Shown: positions 1 to 10,562, numbered from the stretch's first letter. The stretch is 64,000 bases of DNA from Macrostomum hystrix (GCA_950097015.1 CATNEN010000001.1:15183001-15247000); one strand, 5' to 3'. Made by a program: numbers and translations. Notes: generated by a model not told the origin, from the letters alone.

Positions 1-465
1 AGAACGAACCTCAACTTCACCACGTTTACGCCGACTAGTTCTGATTTCACGACAGATGAAACGTACAAACTGGTGGACCTCCAGTCTTCCATTATACAGA
101 GCATCTTCACCCCACTGGGAGACATTAACTACACGTCACTACGAAGTGCAATCACTATAACCGACCTAATGACACAATTCATACATACACGTGATTTCTT
201 AGTCACCGTGTTTAAACTTAACAATACTGGCCAATTCAAACTCGGTTTTGATCCTATCAGTGGCCTCGACACACACTCAGCGCTTATGAATCTGTGGTCC
301 AATTCCCTATTCAGCTGGGAACGCCTTAAGGCGAACCACCAGGAGAAATTTATATTCAGCGCTGCAGTCATTGTCTATGTTGCACTAATCATTTTTCTTT
401 GCAACATTGGAGCCTCTGTGTCGCCTCCACGCTCCATTTTGGTAGCACACACCGTGTCGCCTTGA
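1..465 (+). CDS. Membrane-anchored ORF in the gag position of the gypsy element (partial)
   Basis: The frame is open from base 1 to the TGA at 463-465, so the start lies upstream of the window. It encodes about 154 residues. The last third holds one strong hydrophobic segment (AAVIVYVALIIFLCNIG), preceded by a polar stretch and followed by a short tail, like a type I membrane anchor. No CCHC knuckle or major-homology region is visible, so it does not look like an ordinary Gag C-terminus. It overlaps the pol frame by 67 nt in the -1 relation, which would suit ribosomal frameshifting, but I see no classic slippery heptamer. It could be an envelope-like or a fused Gag-membrane protein. I do not recognise a family. 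Confidence 0.45.
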   Translation, partial: RTNLNFTTFTPTSSDFTTDETYKLVDLQSSIIQSIFTPLGDINYTSLRSAITITDLMTQFIHTRDFLVTVFKLNNTGQFKLGFDPISGLDTHSALMNLWSNSLFSWERLKANHQEKFIFSAAVIVYVALIIFLCNIGASVSPPRSILVAHTVSP

Positions 466-3400
466 TACGTCGCCTACCTAGTGAAAACGTTGAATCAACA
501 CCAGCGACAAATCGCAGGAGGACAACGTCGTTCACGTTACCTCGACCGCTCACCCCAACGGCGCCTCCTGTGGAGCTCCAAATGGAAGCGTTAATTCCAC
601 CACAAGGAAAACGACCAAAGCCACCACCACCAGCTATTCCACAGTGGCCAGCTTCCTACGCTTGCGTCGTCAAACATGTTACCACGGCAACAATGATCCA
701 ACTGTGGTGCCGAGGTACACAACAAACCCGATATAGATGCACAGCACTTATCGACAGTGGTGCGTCAATCTCTTGCATCTCCTCTGCATTCGCTAAACGA
801 CTTGGTACCCCGTTGCAGAACACCAATTTGAACGCAGTTTGTGCAGGTGGCCAACAGCTCTCCCTCAACCACAAAACTACTTTTCAAATGGAAATAGGAG
901 ATAAGGTGCACTCCATAACTGCCTTCGTGCTGGATTCCCCATCATCGGATTATGACCTCCTTCTAGGAGTAGAAACATTCAAGACACTCGGAATCCCACT
1001 ACAATTTGACTATGCTAAGGCAATTGCCACACTTGGCAATGAAGAAATCGCCATGGTCAACGCACTCGCGCCTCAAAATGAGACATCAGCAATGTTAATG
1101 GAGAAGACAACGATTCCTCCGCAATCTGCCAGACGAACAACGTTGATGTTATCAACACACCACACACCTGGTCATCCTGTCTTCTTTGTGCCAAAGGACC
1201 ACACTATACAGAAACACCGATTGATTATTTCATCGAGCTTACTCACCATTAATACAGACGGCAACACAATTATGGTTGAGATTTCTAATCCGTCCTTATC
1301 ACCGGTCACACTACATCCACACCAAGTTGTCGGTAATCTCGCTGATATGCGAGACTATACTATTGTCGATACGGCTGCGACACTCAACCGCCTTGCCGTT
1401 TCGCCGACAACAGAGTGCACAAGAACACTAATTACATCTCAACTTCAAGAAGCCAATGCCCATCTCACACCGGATGAACAAGCTCTGCTCATCCCACTCT
1501 TGATCAAATATCGAGATGTCCTAGCTCTACTACCGACTGATATGGGCTGCACTACTCAATACACTGCCAACATCAGTGTACAACCACACAGCGAACCCGT
1601 CACAGCTCGTCCTTACCCAATCGCACATGGGCTTCAGGAACGATTCGATCAATTGATCGAGAACTTTGTCCAAAAAGGCATTATTAGCCCTAGCGAATCT
1701 GAATATTCCAGCCCTTGTCTGTTGGTAGAAAAGAAAACTCTGGACGACCACGGACGACGACAGCTACGTCTTGTAACTGACTATCGAAAATTGAATAAGA
1801 TCATCAATGCTCCTAGTATCCGTCCGCCGCGAATTCCTGACCTGCTCCACCGCCTGAAAAGCGCAAAACTCTTTTCTCTTTGCGATTTGGCGGATGCCTT
1901 TTATCAAGTCAGGATTGACCCGGAAAGTACAAAATATACCGCATTCATAGCACCAAATGGCCTTCTTTGGGAATTCAACAGACTACCACAAGGCCTCAAG
2001 TCCAGTCCTGGCTTTATGTGCCGACTAGTGGCTCTACTTACCGCCGAATCCGCCAACCAAATCGCCTATTTGGACGACGTACTTTTAATTTCTCAAAACT
2101 TTCAAGAAATGCTGGTCGAATTGAAGCACTTCTTCCAAAAACTACGTCACCATGGTCTTCGAATTTCACTCAAGAAGTGCATCTTCGCCAAAAAGGAAGT
2201 TCAATACCTAGGATTCGTAGTCTCGGAACATGGGATCAAACCAACACCAAGTTTGATTAAGAAGATTAAGACGTTCCCTACACCGACGTCTGTCAAACAA
2301 CTACAATCCTTCCTTGGTCTGGCTAATTTCTATCGCACACATATCCAAGGATATTCACAGATAATCCAACCTTTGTTGGTCGTGCTCAAATCATCGAGCA
2401 AGCCAAAGAAGTTTACATGGACCGACAGTGCTCAATCAGCTTTTGACGAACTTAAATCACTGTTAACCTCCGACATAGTACTAACGCATCCGGATCCGAA
2501 GAAGCCTTACTTTCTACACACGGACGCATCAGATACAGCTATTGGTGCCGTATTATCCCAATTAGACAGCAGAGGACATCAGAAACCTGTGGCATACATT
2601 TCAAAAACGCTCACGAGTACAGAACAACGCTATCCACCAATTGAACGTGAAGCGTATGCCATCTATTGGGCCATTAAGAAACTACACGTTTTTCTTTATG
2701 CCTCATACCTTCCGTTCCATGTCTTCACCGACCACCAGCCACTCAAGAGCATTTTTTCGGACAAACATCCTATTTCTCGCCGATTACAGAAATGGATATT
2801 ACACCTCCAAGATTATAACTACACATTGGAGTATGTCAAGGGAAAATCTAATGTCGTCGCAGATTGTTTATCACGAATTCCAAAAATATGTGGCCTCCAT
2901 TCGGTCACACAATTTGATAAACTACAAACTGCCATCGACGATGACCCTATCTTCAAGATCATCAAAGCGGCACTACTCGGTAAACCAATACAGCAAAAGA
3001 TACCGAGGACAACGCAACGATTTCTTAGACGACAGTTAAAATACTTTTCTGTACAAAACAACACGCTCTATTACGATGATGACAATGGAAACATGCGACT
3101 CGTTATACCACACTGTTATCGAGATGCCTTGTTATCCTCGTGTCAGACTCTGCAGAGACTGACACGCTTCTACTACTGGCCCACTCTCTACAAAGACGTA
3201 CAAACTTTCGTTAATGGGTGTACAATATGTCACCGCGCCAAATCTGGCCCACGACTGCACCCAGAAAGAAAAGCCGTCAAGTTCAATGAAGTCTTCTCAC
3301 ACCTGGCTATCGACATAGTTGGACCTGTACCTCCTGCAAACCGTGATAGAGACATTTTCAAGTACATCCTGACCGCTCAGTGTGGCGTCAGCAAGTTTCT

Positions 3401-4352
3401 CTTCACGATCCCACTATGCGATACTACGACAGCTACAATCTGCTCCAATCTGTTTCGATATGTGTTTTCTGTTGCCGGACTACCAGCCCATATCATCTCA
3501 GACAATGGTCCGCAGTTCATATCACAAGATTATCGCGACTTCATGAACACGCTAGGCATACAACTCATCTACACCTCATACTATCAGCCATCTAGCAACT
3601 TTGTTGAAAGAGCACACAAAACGCTCAAACAAACACTGACAGCATTTGTGCACGACAAACCCGAACTCTGGCTTGAATACCTTCCATCAGTTACGTTGGC
3701 AATAAATACAGCCGTACATGCTCATATGGGTGAATCTCCCTTCTATCTATTCTATGCTCGCGATTTCCTGCCACCTAATGCTAGAATCATAGAGCATCAA
3801 ACTACGGCCTACATGGATGTGATCAAGCCCGTCAACATTACGAGTTCTGCCATTTTACTCGCACGTGATATCGCCATTCAACATCTACACTCAGCAGTTG
3901 ATGCTCGTACTACACGACATAATGAGCAAATGTCTCAATCCACTCCGTTAAAAGTCGGCGCTCGCTGCTATCTAGATGTTTCCGCCACTAAGGCAACTAA
4001 ATTCTCTAATCCCTACCGTGGTCCTATGAGAATACTCAAATGGCTATCACCGCAGAATGTGCTCATCAATGATGTGAACAAGCCTCATGAACAACCTATC
4101 GTGGTACATGCTTCAAAACTCAAACCTTGGCCGAACGATACGCCTCCTGAAGCCATGATACCTGAGTTCACACATTCAACGGCTCAAACACACACTAATC
4201 ATCGAGCGAATCTTACTCGCTCAATTGCGTTGCAAACATCTCAGACGGACATCAAGCAGTATGAGACGGGTGCAGACCGTAATGCAACACCTACAAACAA
4301 CTTGAAAGAAGAGCCTAGATACCAACTACGCTCAAGAGCCGTACCACGATGA
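399..4352 (+). CDS. pol: Ty3/gypsy Pol polyprotein (PR-RT-RNaseH-IN)
   Basis: The frame is open for 1,317 codons. The first codon is TTG and the first in-frame ATG is at about 582, so expression probably depends on the upstream frame. Aspartic protease motif LIDSGAS is near residue 117. The reverse transcriptase has LPQGLKSSP and the catalytic YLDD near residue 557. RNase H shows HTDAS, EREAYA and FTDHQPL. The integrase core shows AIDIVGP (near residue 970), SDNGPQF and the NFVERAH glutamate. The zinc finger keeps its C-x2-C (CTICH) but the stretch that should carry both histidines before TLQRLTRFYYWP is missing in frame, so integration function is doubtful. No other stops or shifts are seen. 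Confidence 0.93.
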   Translation: MQHWSLCVASTLHFGSTHRVALIRRLPSENVESTPATNRRRTTSFTLPRPLTPTAPPVELQMEALIPPQGKRPKPPPPAIPQWPASYACVVKHVTTATMIQLWCRGTQQTRYRCTALIDSGASISCISSAFAKRLGTPLQNTNLNAVCAGGQQLSLNHKTTFQMEIGDKVHSITAFVLDSPSSDYDLLLGVETFKTLGIPLQFDYAKAIATLGNEEIAMVNALAPQNETSAMLMEKTTIPPQSARRTTLMLSTHHTPGHPVFFVPKDHTIQKHRLIISSSLLTINTDGNTIMVEISNPSLSPVTLHPHQVVGNLADMRDYTIVDTAATLNRLAVSPTTECTRTLITSQLQEANAHLTPDEQALLIPLLIKYRDVLALLPTDMGCTTQYTANISVQPHSEPVTARPYPIAHGLQERFDQLIENFVQKGIISPSESEYSSPCLLVEKKTLDDHGRRQLRLVTDYRKLNKIINAPSIRPPRIPDLLHRLKSAKLFSLCDLADAFYQVRIDPESTKYTAFIAPNGLLWEFNRLPQGLKSSPGFMCRLVALLTAESANQIAYLDDVLLISQNFQEMLVELKHFFQKLRHHGLRISLKKCIFAKKEVQYLGFVVSEHGIKPTPSLIKKIKTFPTPTSVKQLQSFLGLANFYRTHIQGYSQIIQPLLVVLKSSSKPKKFTWTDSAQSAFDELKSLLTSDIVLTHPDPKKPYFLHTDASDTAIGAVLSQLDSRGHQKPVAYISKTLTSTEQRYPPIEREAYAIYWAIKKLHVFLYASYLPFHVFTDHQPLKSIFSDKHPISRRLQKWILHLQDYNYTLEYVKGKSNVVADCLSRIPKICGLHSVTQFDKLQTAIDDDPIFKIIKAALLGKPIQQKIPRTTQRFLRRQLKYFSVQNNTLYYDDDNGNMRLVIPHCYRDALLSSCQTLQRLTRFYYWPTLYKDVQTFVNGCTICHRAKSGPRLHPERKAVKFNEVFSHLAIDIVGPVPPANRDRDIFKYILTAQCGVSKFLFTIPLCDTTTATICSNLFRYVFSVAGLPAHIISDNGPQFISQDYRDFMNTLGIQLIYTSYYQPSSNFVERAHKTLKQTLTAFVHDKPELWLEYLPSVTLAINTAVHAHMGESPFYLFYARDFLPPNARIIEHQTTAYMDVIKPVNITSSAILLARDIAIQHLHSAVDARTTRHNEQMSQSTPLKVGARCYLDVSATKATKFSNPYRGPMRILKWLSPQNVLINDVNKPHEQPIVVHASKLKPWPNDTPPEAMIPEFTHSTAQTHTNHRANLTRSIALQTSQTDIKQYETGADRNATPTNNLKEEPRYQLRSRAVPR

Positions 4353-4855
4353 GCAATTATTCGCGCTATGAACTCGATACGATCGACATTCTTTAAATTC
4401 GTACATGTTACCTTCTACGTTACCCATATTTTTATTTTTTGTTATAATTTCTTTCCCTTCTTCACCCTTGATGTTTGATATAGAATACCATCATTCCTCC
4501 ACACATCTAATATCTATCTTCTATAGTGCACATTATATGCCTTGATATCACTTTTGTCAATCCAAAACACAAAAAACTACAAAAAATACCACTTTTCAAT
4601 ACACATTATTTAGTTTCTCGCTTATCCTATTTCTTTTCATAATTATAGATAATTTTATATATTACCTAAACTCGACATGCGGCTTCACCTATATTTATTC
4701 GCTACCTTTATTACCTCCTCATACATATATTACTCAGCTACGACTATTTCGAAGACAGACCTCTTCTCCTTTACACTTGTTCTAAACATTTTTTCCAATA
4801 TCTTTTCTTTCTGTCCTTTATTCCACATTCGCCTCATTGAGGCTCGACCGTGTGA

Positions 4856-4940
4856 CTAATCTGATGACCTGGCGATTGACTAACCTGATGACCTGGCGAT
4901 TGGCTAACCCGATGACCTGGCGATTGGCTAACCTGATGAC
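4856..4940 (+). repeat. 24-nt tandem repeat (about 3.5 copies)
   Basis: The unit CTGATGACCTGGCGATTGGC plus four bases is repeated with few changes. It lies in the non-coding tail of the gypsy element. Confidence 0.85.
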
Positions 4941-5158
4941 CCGAAGTCTCACCGAATACCGCTGAAGTCGACACCGTGGCCTACACTGACACGCTGTCAT
5001 TCATCCAGCTATCGACTTCATCCCATACCGTCTTAGCGTTTACACCGACAGCGGCACAAGCGTCTCTCCCATCAATCAAGTCTCTCTGCCCGACTCCTGC
5101 AATTGCGATCTCTCGTGTCCGACACGAAGTAGAACCAGAAGCCTCATTTCAACGTGGT

Positions 5159-5174
5159 GGCCCTGAGAAGGGCC
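5159..5174 (-). promoter_or_regulatory. Histone-mRNA-type 3' stem-loop sequence
   Basis: Read on the minus strand the 16-mer is GGCCCTTCTCAGGGCC. It matches the replication-dependent histone stem-loop consensus GGYYYTYHYNARRRCC at every position, with AAC before it and ACCAC after it. No histone coding sequence is seen upstream on that strand; the nearest ORF (5214-5492) is a membrane protein. It may be a relic of a histone cluster or a chance match. Confidence 0.45.
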
Positions 5175-5213
5175 GTTTTAACGTTCACAATGGGCTAACA
5201 TCATACTGTGCAG

Positions 5214-5492
5214 TCAACAAAGCGACCCCGCAGCGAAATCGGCACCGTCTAGAGCAACTGCCGGACTAGCCGACCGCTGCTCTGGATGATGGGTATTCCG
5301 CCGTGGATATCGACATCTGCAGCCACAGCAGATGCACACCCACACGACCAGACTGACTAAGATGAAGGCGCCTAACAGCGCCCACAGGCTAATCAGCTGC
5401 CACTCGACGATCTGCAGTCGCTTGTCGAGACGCTCGACCTGAACACCGAGATCTGTTAAAAGCCAGCGCAGATTTGAAATTTGGTCTTGCAT
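5214..5492 (-). CDS. Small coiled-coil / single-pass membrane ORF (hypothetical)
   Basis: The 92-codon ATG-started frame encodes a heptad-like N-terminal half (about residues 1-33, with leucine, isoleucine and valine spacing), one hydrophobic segment (ISLWALLGAFILVSLVVWV) and a cysteine cluster (CICCGCRC) just behind it, as in palmitoylated membrane proteins. It ends 40 nt before the histone-type stem-loop. It runs antisense to the gypsy element. There is no recognisable family. The layout recalls the C-terminal end of a viral fusion protein but could be chance. Confidence 0.3.
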   Translation of the reverse strand: MQDQISNLRWLLTDLGVQVERLDKRLQIVEWQLISLWALLGAFILVSLVVWVCICCGCRCRYPRRNTHHPEQRSASPAVALDGADFAAGSLC

Positions 5493-6067
5493 TGCAAGTT
5501 GAGAAACAGTTTAACTTTTAGAAACTCGCTAGAAGTCAAATGTTGCACGCATAGAGCCCCACGTTTTTCTGTCCCTTTATATCACTTTTCGTCGCTTTAA
5601 TCCAAACCTCTCCTTTCCTTTACTTTCTAACTCAATAAACTTAACTGGACATGTACATTACTCGCGCACATAGTCTATGGCACTTCTCTGCGCTTCGCTT
5701 TATCTCTACCCCACTCCCTTTGTGCACCCTCCTTGACCCTGTCTAAGGTCTTGTATATGCCACTTGTTTTGACACTCCTAATCGATCGTGTTTTTCTATC
5801 ATATTCTTATACCAACTATGCATATAATCTTTTGATGTCACCTTACATTTAATGCTCCTTACAAATACTGCAATGCTATGCTACGTTTTAAATTTTTACG
5901 GAATGACCTTTATCTTTAGGCGTTTTGTCATTTTCCTATCTTTTGAAACCTGTTTCGAATGCATGCTATATCATTTTTTCTCCTACCCTACACTATTTTA
6001 CCTAATAATTATCAACATTTTGTTTCTTGAGCTCGGAGGACCTTCGCTTCTGTAAAAAAGGGCTAAT

Positions 6068-6560
6068 GAAGTGTTACAATTTAAACTATGCGATTTTTAC
6101 ATCTACGTGCGATTAGAATATGCAGCTCTCCTGCGCGAGGATGCATTTGCAGGAGCTCTAGGATTAGCCTAGAGACTCCTGCCCTATGGCAGCCTTTGAC
6201 CGGATGAGTATAAAAGTTCTTGCACTGAGAGAAAGTAGCCCGACCGCCCCGCTCGCCCGTTCCTTCTTCGCTTGCTATTCAATCTCCTAGCTAGATCCGA
6301 TATCTATTAGTCGCTAGCCTTTGCTATCCCTGGCTAGCCCCTGCAAGATCCAGATAATTAAGAATACCTTATTGAAATTGGAATTGTGACTCCTGGAAAC
6401 TTCACCCAGATCTTATCTTGAACCCTTTTCCATATCTTGGTTACTGACTCAGGATCCGTGAGTAACAATCAAATACTTGTGCTTGGGAATTACCTTCTCT
6501 CAGTGATTGTAATAATTGTAATAATTTATAGTGAGTTGTCATCTTTTAATTGTTTGCCGT
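6068..6560 (+). repeat. Candidate 3' LTR of the gypsy element
   Basis: A purine-rich run (AAAAAAGGG) ends just before TGTTAC, a typical LTR start. A TATA box lies about 140 bp inside, followed by CT-rich sequence and AT-rich polyadenylation-like sequence near 6520. The right end, near ATCTTTTAATTG or a little beyond, is uncertain because no second LTR is available for comparison. Confidence 0.45.
6209..6216 (+). promoter_or_regulatory. TATA box in candidate LTR
   Basis: TATAAAAG lies about 140 bp inside the candidate LTR, followed by a pyrimidine-rich stretch. Confidence 0.45.
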
Positions 6561-6766
6561 AAGACCAACAAAATATAATCCGATTGAGAGTATAAGACCG
6601 AAAGTGAGTGCAACATCAGGAAAAGATAGTCGATTTTCCACGCCTCCTCATTACTTAGAAATAGCCGTGAACGATTGGCTCTCGTCAAAGACAACTAGTA
6701 AAGATAATAAGAATACTCATTAAGCTAGACATTGATAGACCAGAGACGAATCTAAAATATTTCACT

Positions 6767-8786
6767 GTGTCCGAAACTACTCCTGTTCCAGTGGAAGCTA
6801 GCACTGAGAACGATGTCGGTATGCCTGAGTCTTTTGCTCCTCCAGTAGAAGATGTTGAATGGGTAGATTTTGACAGCTTTGCTGAGAAATACAGAGGCAG
6901 TTACGAGAAGCATTTTCTCTTAAATCTGTGTTCCTCTTGCTATGAGCACGAAGGTGTATATCGATGTGTTACTTGTCGACTTAGCTTATGTGCCAGCTGT
7001 AAGAATGAGACGCATAAAAAGTTTTCAGCCCACAAGTTTCTCATGGAATAAGGAGAGTCTAATGTTTCGGGAACTGGATGCTACTCACGATGCTTTTGAA
7101 ATGTTTTGCTGCGCTTCTAGTAAATTGAATCTAAATGTCTGTGCGGCTACAAAAGTTGACCTTATAGATCTGGCTGGAAGCGTAAAGGTCGTTTTTATTA
7201 CCTGCGACTCCTGTGATCTTATTGGTGCACTCCTTTCCCAGGGGTTCTTCCCTTGTTGCGAAGGGTCAAAGCCTGATTCAGATGGGTATGCATTCTTTTC
7301 TTTTACCTTTTTGTCCCTGCTAGACAGTTTGTGTATGACTAGGCAGTTGCCTGTTCACAGAGCGGTTAGTACACTGCTCATTGGGCCAACTCTGGGACAA
7401 GGTACATATAATTTGGCTCTTGTAAAAAGCACTTATCAACGCATTCAACGACATGATGTTTTGCTGCGGTTTCGCCACCTGCAAATGGCCTCAGCAAAAT
7501 GGCCAAATAATTGTCTTCTCTGTCCAGATAATCACGCTGTGCGCAAAACTGTTGTCTGTGCAGATGCTCTATTTGGTTGGCAGCGCTTTAAAGCCAGGGG
7601 GCGTACACAACTGGAAATACCATCGCCTTTTGTGTGGCTCAAATATCACAACTGGTGGAGAAAAGTTTTGCTACCTGGAACAGTGCCTTGAACACTTTCT
7701 GCGAAACGTCAAAGTGTCTAAGGAATTACTTGTCGTATATGACGTGGGTAAGTTTATTATTATTTTATAAAATGCATACAATCTATGAAATACTGTTGCT
7801 TGTGTACAGTTATATGACAACATGACTTACTCTTTATCCCAATTCACAGGCTGTCGCGTATCCAGCCGGGTTACGTCCGCTGTGCAATAAACGCTTTTTA
7901 TGCTCTTGGTCACCTGCCCAGTCGTCAAAAAAAGTTTTCTGTTCGCGTTACTCCAGGCGCAGGTCTCTGCGATGAAGAGAATACTGAGCGAGCCTGGTCT
8001 CAACTCAGGCCGTTCGGTAAGTTTTTAAAGTACATGCGAAAAGACCGACGAGCGCAATACATGGCGCATATTCTATACTTTTTTAATGCACAACAGCTTC
8101 TTAGCGCTTCTGGGTGGTTTACACAACGTATTAAGCTTATGGTAGGTGCGGGAAAAAGCATTCTAAGTGAGCTAAAAGAGCTACAAAGCCAGTCTGCGAT
8201 TTTGCAGCACTCGGGGGTCCTAAATGACAGTCTGGTCATCTCTGAGGATGAAATTTTGGATTTAGGCTCCCAATGGTATGAAGATTCCCTCCGAGTAGCT
8301 GTACACAACTCGGAAGATGATATCCTATGTGAGCTACGCGCTTTTGCAGTGCACAGAGATCATTGGAGTAAACAGGTTGGTAAGTCGGTTGGCCAAAGTC
8401 AAACCAGAATGTGCTTGCGAAAGGTTAAAAGTTATGCATCCGACATGAAGAAACTCTACGCTCGTCTTCCAATTGAAGACAGAGCTTCTTTCGATGAATA
8501 TAAAAAGCCGCGTAGTGCGAAATATGAACATTTGTCTGGAACCGATCTTTCCATCCGATTTCGTCAGCGGGCTATCGACGTCAGTAACAAGTATAAACGC
8601 CTAAAAGAAGAAGCGCATATTATTTCAGATGAGTGGGTTGACCTTCAGGTTAATTTGCAGAGCCTCTGTGATGACTTAGCGAATCAGCCGGGCTTAGCCG
8701 CTCAATTTCGGGATTTGTTTAGAAGACTGCTTGAAGTTTCAAGTAAAAGCGTGACTGATGCTGTAAAATATGTTCTTTGCGAATAA
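6767..8786 (+). pseudogene. KDZ-type transposase relic with CxC2-like cysteine cluster
   Basis: The first segment (6767-7051) starts at GTG, probably a lost ATG (SETTPV). It carries a CxxC cluster with CSSC, CVTC, CASC and two histidines, as in the cysteine clusters fused to KDZ transposases. After a frame change (about 7052-7690) there is a G-F-P segment followed by AFFSFTFLSLLDSL, then a CLLC motif and CADALFGWQRFK, resembling the first catalytic-aspartate block. A third frame gives LLVVYDVG, like the YDIAC block, followed by a GT-AG-like interval (7746-7852). The last frame (about 7857-8786) has a histidine block (AINAFYALGH) and EENTERAWSQL, like the catalytic-glutamate block, then a coiled-coil-rich tail. 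At least two frameshifts make it non-functional. Family assignment is by motif order only. Confidence 0.55.
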
Positions 8787-8941
8787 GTTCTCCCTAAGCA
8801 CGCTGAGTCAGAGCGCTAATGAAGCGGTTGCTTCAGAAGATTCGGGGTCTTCTGATAGCGACTCCGATTAAGTATCCAACCAGTGTACTAATAATTCCAC
8901 CTTTACTTGTGTTTTTAATTGAAGTCAAGCGCTGCCTTGTA

Positions 8942-9166
8942 AAGTCACTCTGCAACTACTTTTGTGTGGGTGCTGTGAAGCGTTAAGTTTAGGAGCGCTA
9001 AAATTAATACCAGTAAGCCCTAAATTTGGACACATTTCTTTCAACTAGCAAAATTTTTACAGGTCACTTTGCACATGCAATTCAATGTGCTGTGAAGCGC
9101 TACATTTTAAAGCGCTAATTTCATGAGCCCATGTGTCAGCCTTCTCGCGGCGGACTCGTTGAGCGT
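8942..9166. repeat. 225-bp direct repeat, copy 1
   Basis: Nearly identical to 10666-10890. It runs from AAGTCACTCTGCA to GGACTCGTTGAGCGT and contains TGTGAAGCG...AGCGCTAA modules. It follows the KDZ relic just as copy 2 follows the SET relic, so both probably derive from the 3' end of one element family. Confidence 0.85.
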
Positions 9167-9554
9167 AAATAAAATCTGCTAATTACCGTGCGCTGCCAAT
9201 CTTACCGTGCATGTTTGCACTATTCAGCGGACTGGCAGTGTACTCACGTTAGCTGTTTTTATTCGTGGGACTAATGACACTATTAAATTCGTTCATTTAT
9301 CAGCTTTTCCGTTCAATTCCGTTTTATTATCATTATATAGCTCACAGTTTCATTGTCTGTCAAATAAATGGAGGGGCTCCTAAACAGGTTTCTCGTTCTT
9401 ATTTTTTTCATTGCTTGCCGTGCTTGATAAACATGCTTTCCTTTTTAGCATTTACATACTTGTGCCTATATACGTCACCGATTTCAGCGAAACGCAGGCA
9501 ACTTAAATAAACTTTAAAAAAATCAAAATTCAGATTTCAAATTCATAAGACAGC
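9167..9554. other. Non-coding spacer before the zinc-finger/SET relic
   Basis: AT-rich sequence with two AATAAA-like strings near 9170 and 9365. I see no gene here; the 81-codon ORF at 9265 has no recognisable features. Confidence 0.4.
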
Positions 9555-10562
9555 ATGCCCACTGATAAGCTCGATTGTCCGTTATGTCTTCCTGGTTTAT
9601 CTGCCTATTCGGCCAGACCTGACAGGCTCGCTCTGCATATTGAAACGCATCATCCAAACGCGAAAGGGAAGACGGAATGCATTATTCAATATCTACGTTG
9701 GTCGAAGAAGGCCGATGCAAAATTGTGCCAGCTATGCGATACATTCTATGTACATTTGCGGCAGCACTATAAGCTGATTCACACCATCGAATTCCGGCGA
9801 CTTAACACTGCTGACAGGTCAACCAGCCATGCGACTCGCGCGAAAGCGTGGTGTTAAACGTTTTGGTGAAATATTCTGGTGGTTTGCTTCCAATCAGCCG
9901 TTGCCAAAGTATCCGTCCTCAGATGGTGACTGTTGGAACGCTGGAAGAACAAAGGTAATTAATTTGTGAAGGGCATGTCACGATCTCATTTAAAGCTTAG
10001 TTACATAAAATGCAAACTGCCTGTGCCATCTGTATTTTCTAAGTCTTGTCAACACTTCCCACAGGCGCTGCGAATCTTCTGCTGGCCAACGATCATGCAT
10101 AGATGTCTACAGGAAAAGTTCAAATTTCGTCCCAGCCAAGGTTTTAGTGAAGCCTTCTGGTGAGAAGGGTCTCGGTATTTTTGCTGGTGAACTAATTCGA
10201 GCTGATTCATTCGTGTGCTTCTATGGTGACACCGTAATATCTAGAAAACAAGGACTCGCCAAAGAGCAGGAGAGGGCATCTAAAGGCGAGTCACCTTGTT
10301 TTGCGTTTTTCTTTTTTATGGCTCCCAATCGCTTTGCGAAGATGCTACTGATAGTTTTTCCCTTGGTCGGTTTATTAATCACAGTCGGTTGACTCCAAAT
10401 CTAATGCCAAGGGCGATACCACCATGTAAAGAAATCGGACGGAACGTCTGCAGGATCGCTTTTTTTGCTATTCGGGACATTCTAGAAGGGCAAGAATTGC
10501 TCTTCGATTATTCTGAAACTGACGAAGAGTGTCTAAAGAGGTTTCCCTGGCTGCAATCTTAA
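9555..10562 (+). pseudogene. Zinc-finger + KMT5A/SET8-like SET domain gene relic
   Basis: It begins with an ATG and two C2H2-like fingers (CPLC...H...H and CQLC...H...H). The frame changes near 9808. An intron-like interval with GT at about 9956 and an acceptor CCCACAG near 10063 precedes the SET domain. The SET domain has GLGIFAG, CFYGD, CEDATDSFSLGRFINHS, an IAFFAIRDILEGQELLFDY block and the end PWLQS. Those motifs and the terminal DY...PWL arrangement match the monomethyltransferase KMT5A/SET8 subgroup. A frameshift in a T-rich run near 10310-10320 separates the two halves of the SET domain. It lies between the two 225-bp repeats, which suggests transposon cargo rather than the cellular gene. 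Confidence 0.7.

Larger units (their letters stand above)
4353..6060. other. Post-pol interval of the gypsy element, no convincing plus-strand gene
   Basis: About 1.7 kb of AT-rich sequence between pol and the candidate 3' LTR. Only short plus-strand ORFs are present, one (4677-4859) with a hydrophobic N-terminus. A 24-nt tandem repeat lies at about 4856-4940. A minus-strand membrane ORF and a histone-type stem-loop sequence, listed separately, are also here. An envelope gene would be expected here in an errantivirus-like element, but none can be read. Confidence 0.5.
1..6560 (+). mobile_element. Ty3/gypsy LTR retrotransposon, 5'-truncated by the window edge
   Basis: The segment carries an open frame at the window edge, a long pol ORF (399-4352), about 1.7 kb without a convincing long ORF, and a candidate 3' LTR starting near 6068. 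The enzyme order protease, reverse transcriptase, RNase H, integrase defines Ty3/gypsy. The 5' LTR and most of gag lie outside the window. The right boundary rests on a purine run before a TGTTAC start and on a TATA box inside the LTR; without the 5' LTR the exact ends cannot be fixed. Confidence 0.75.
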
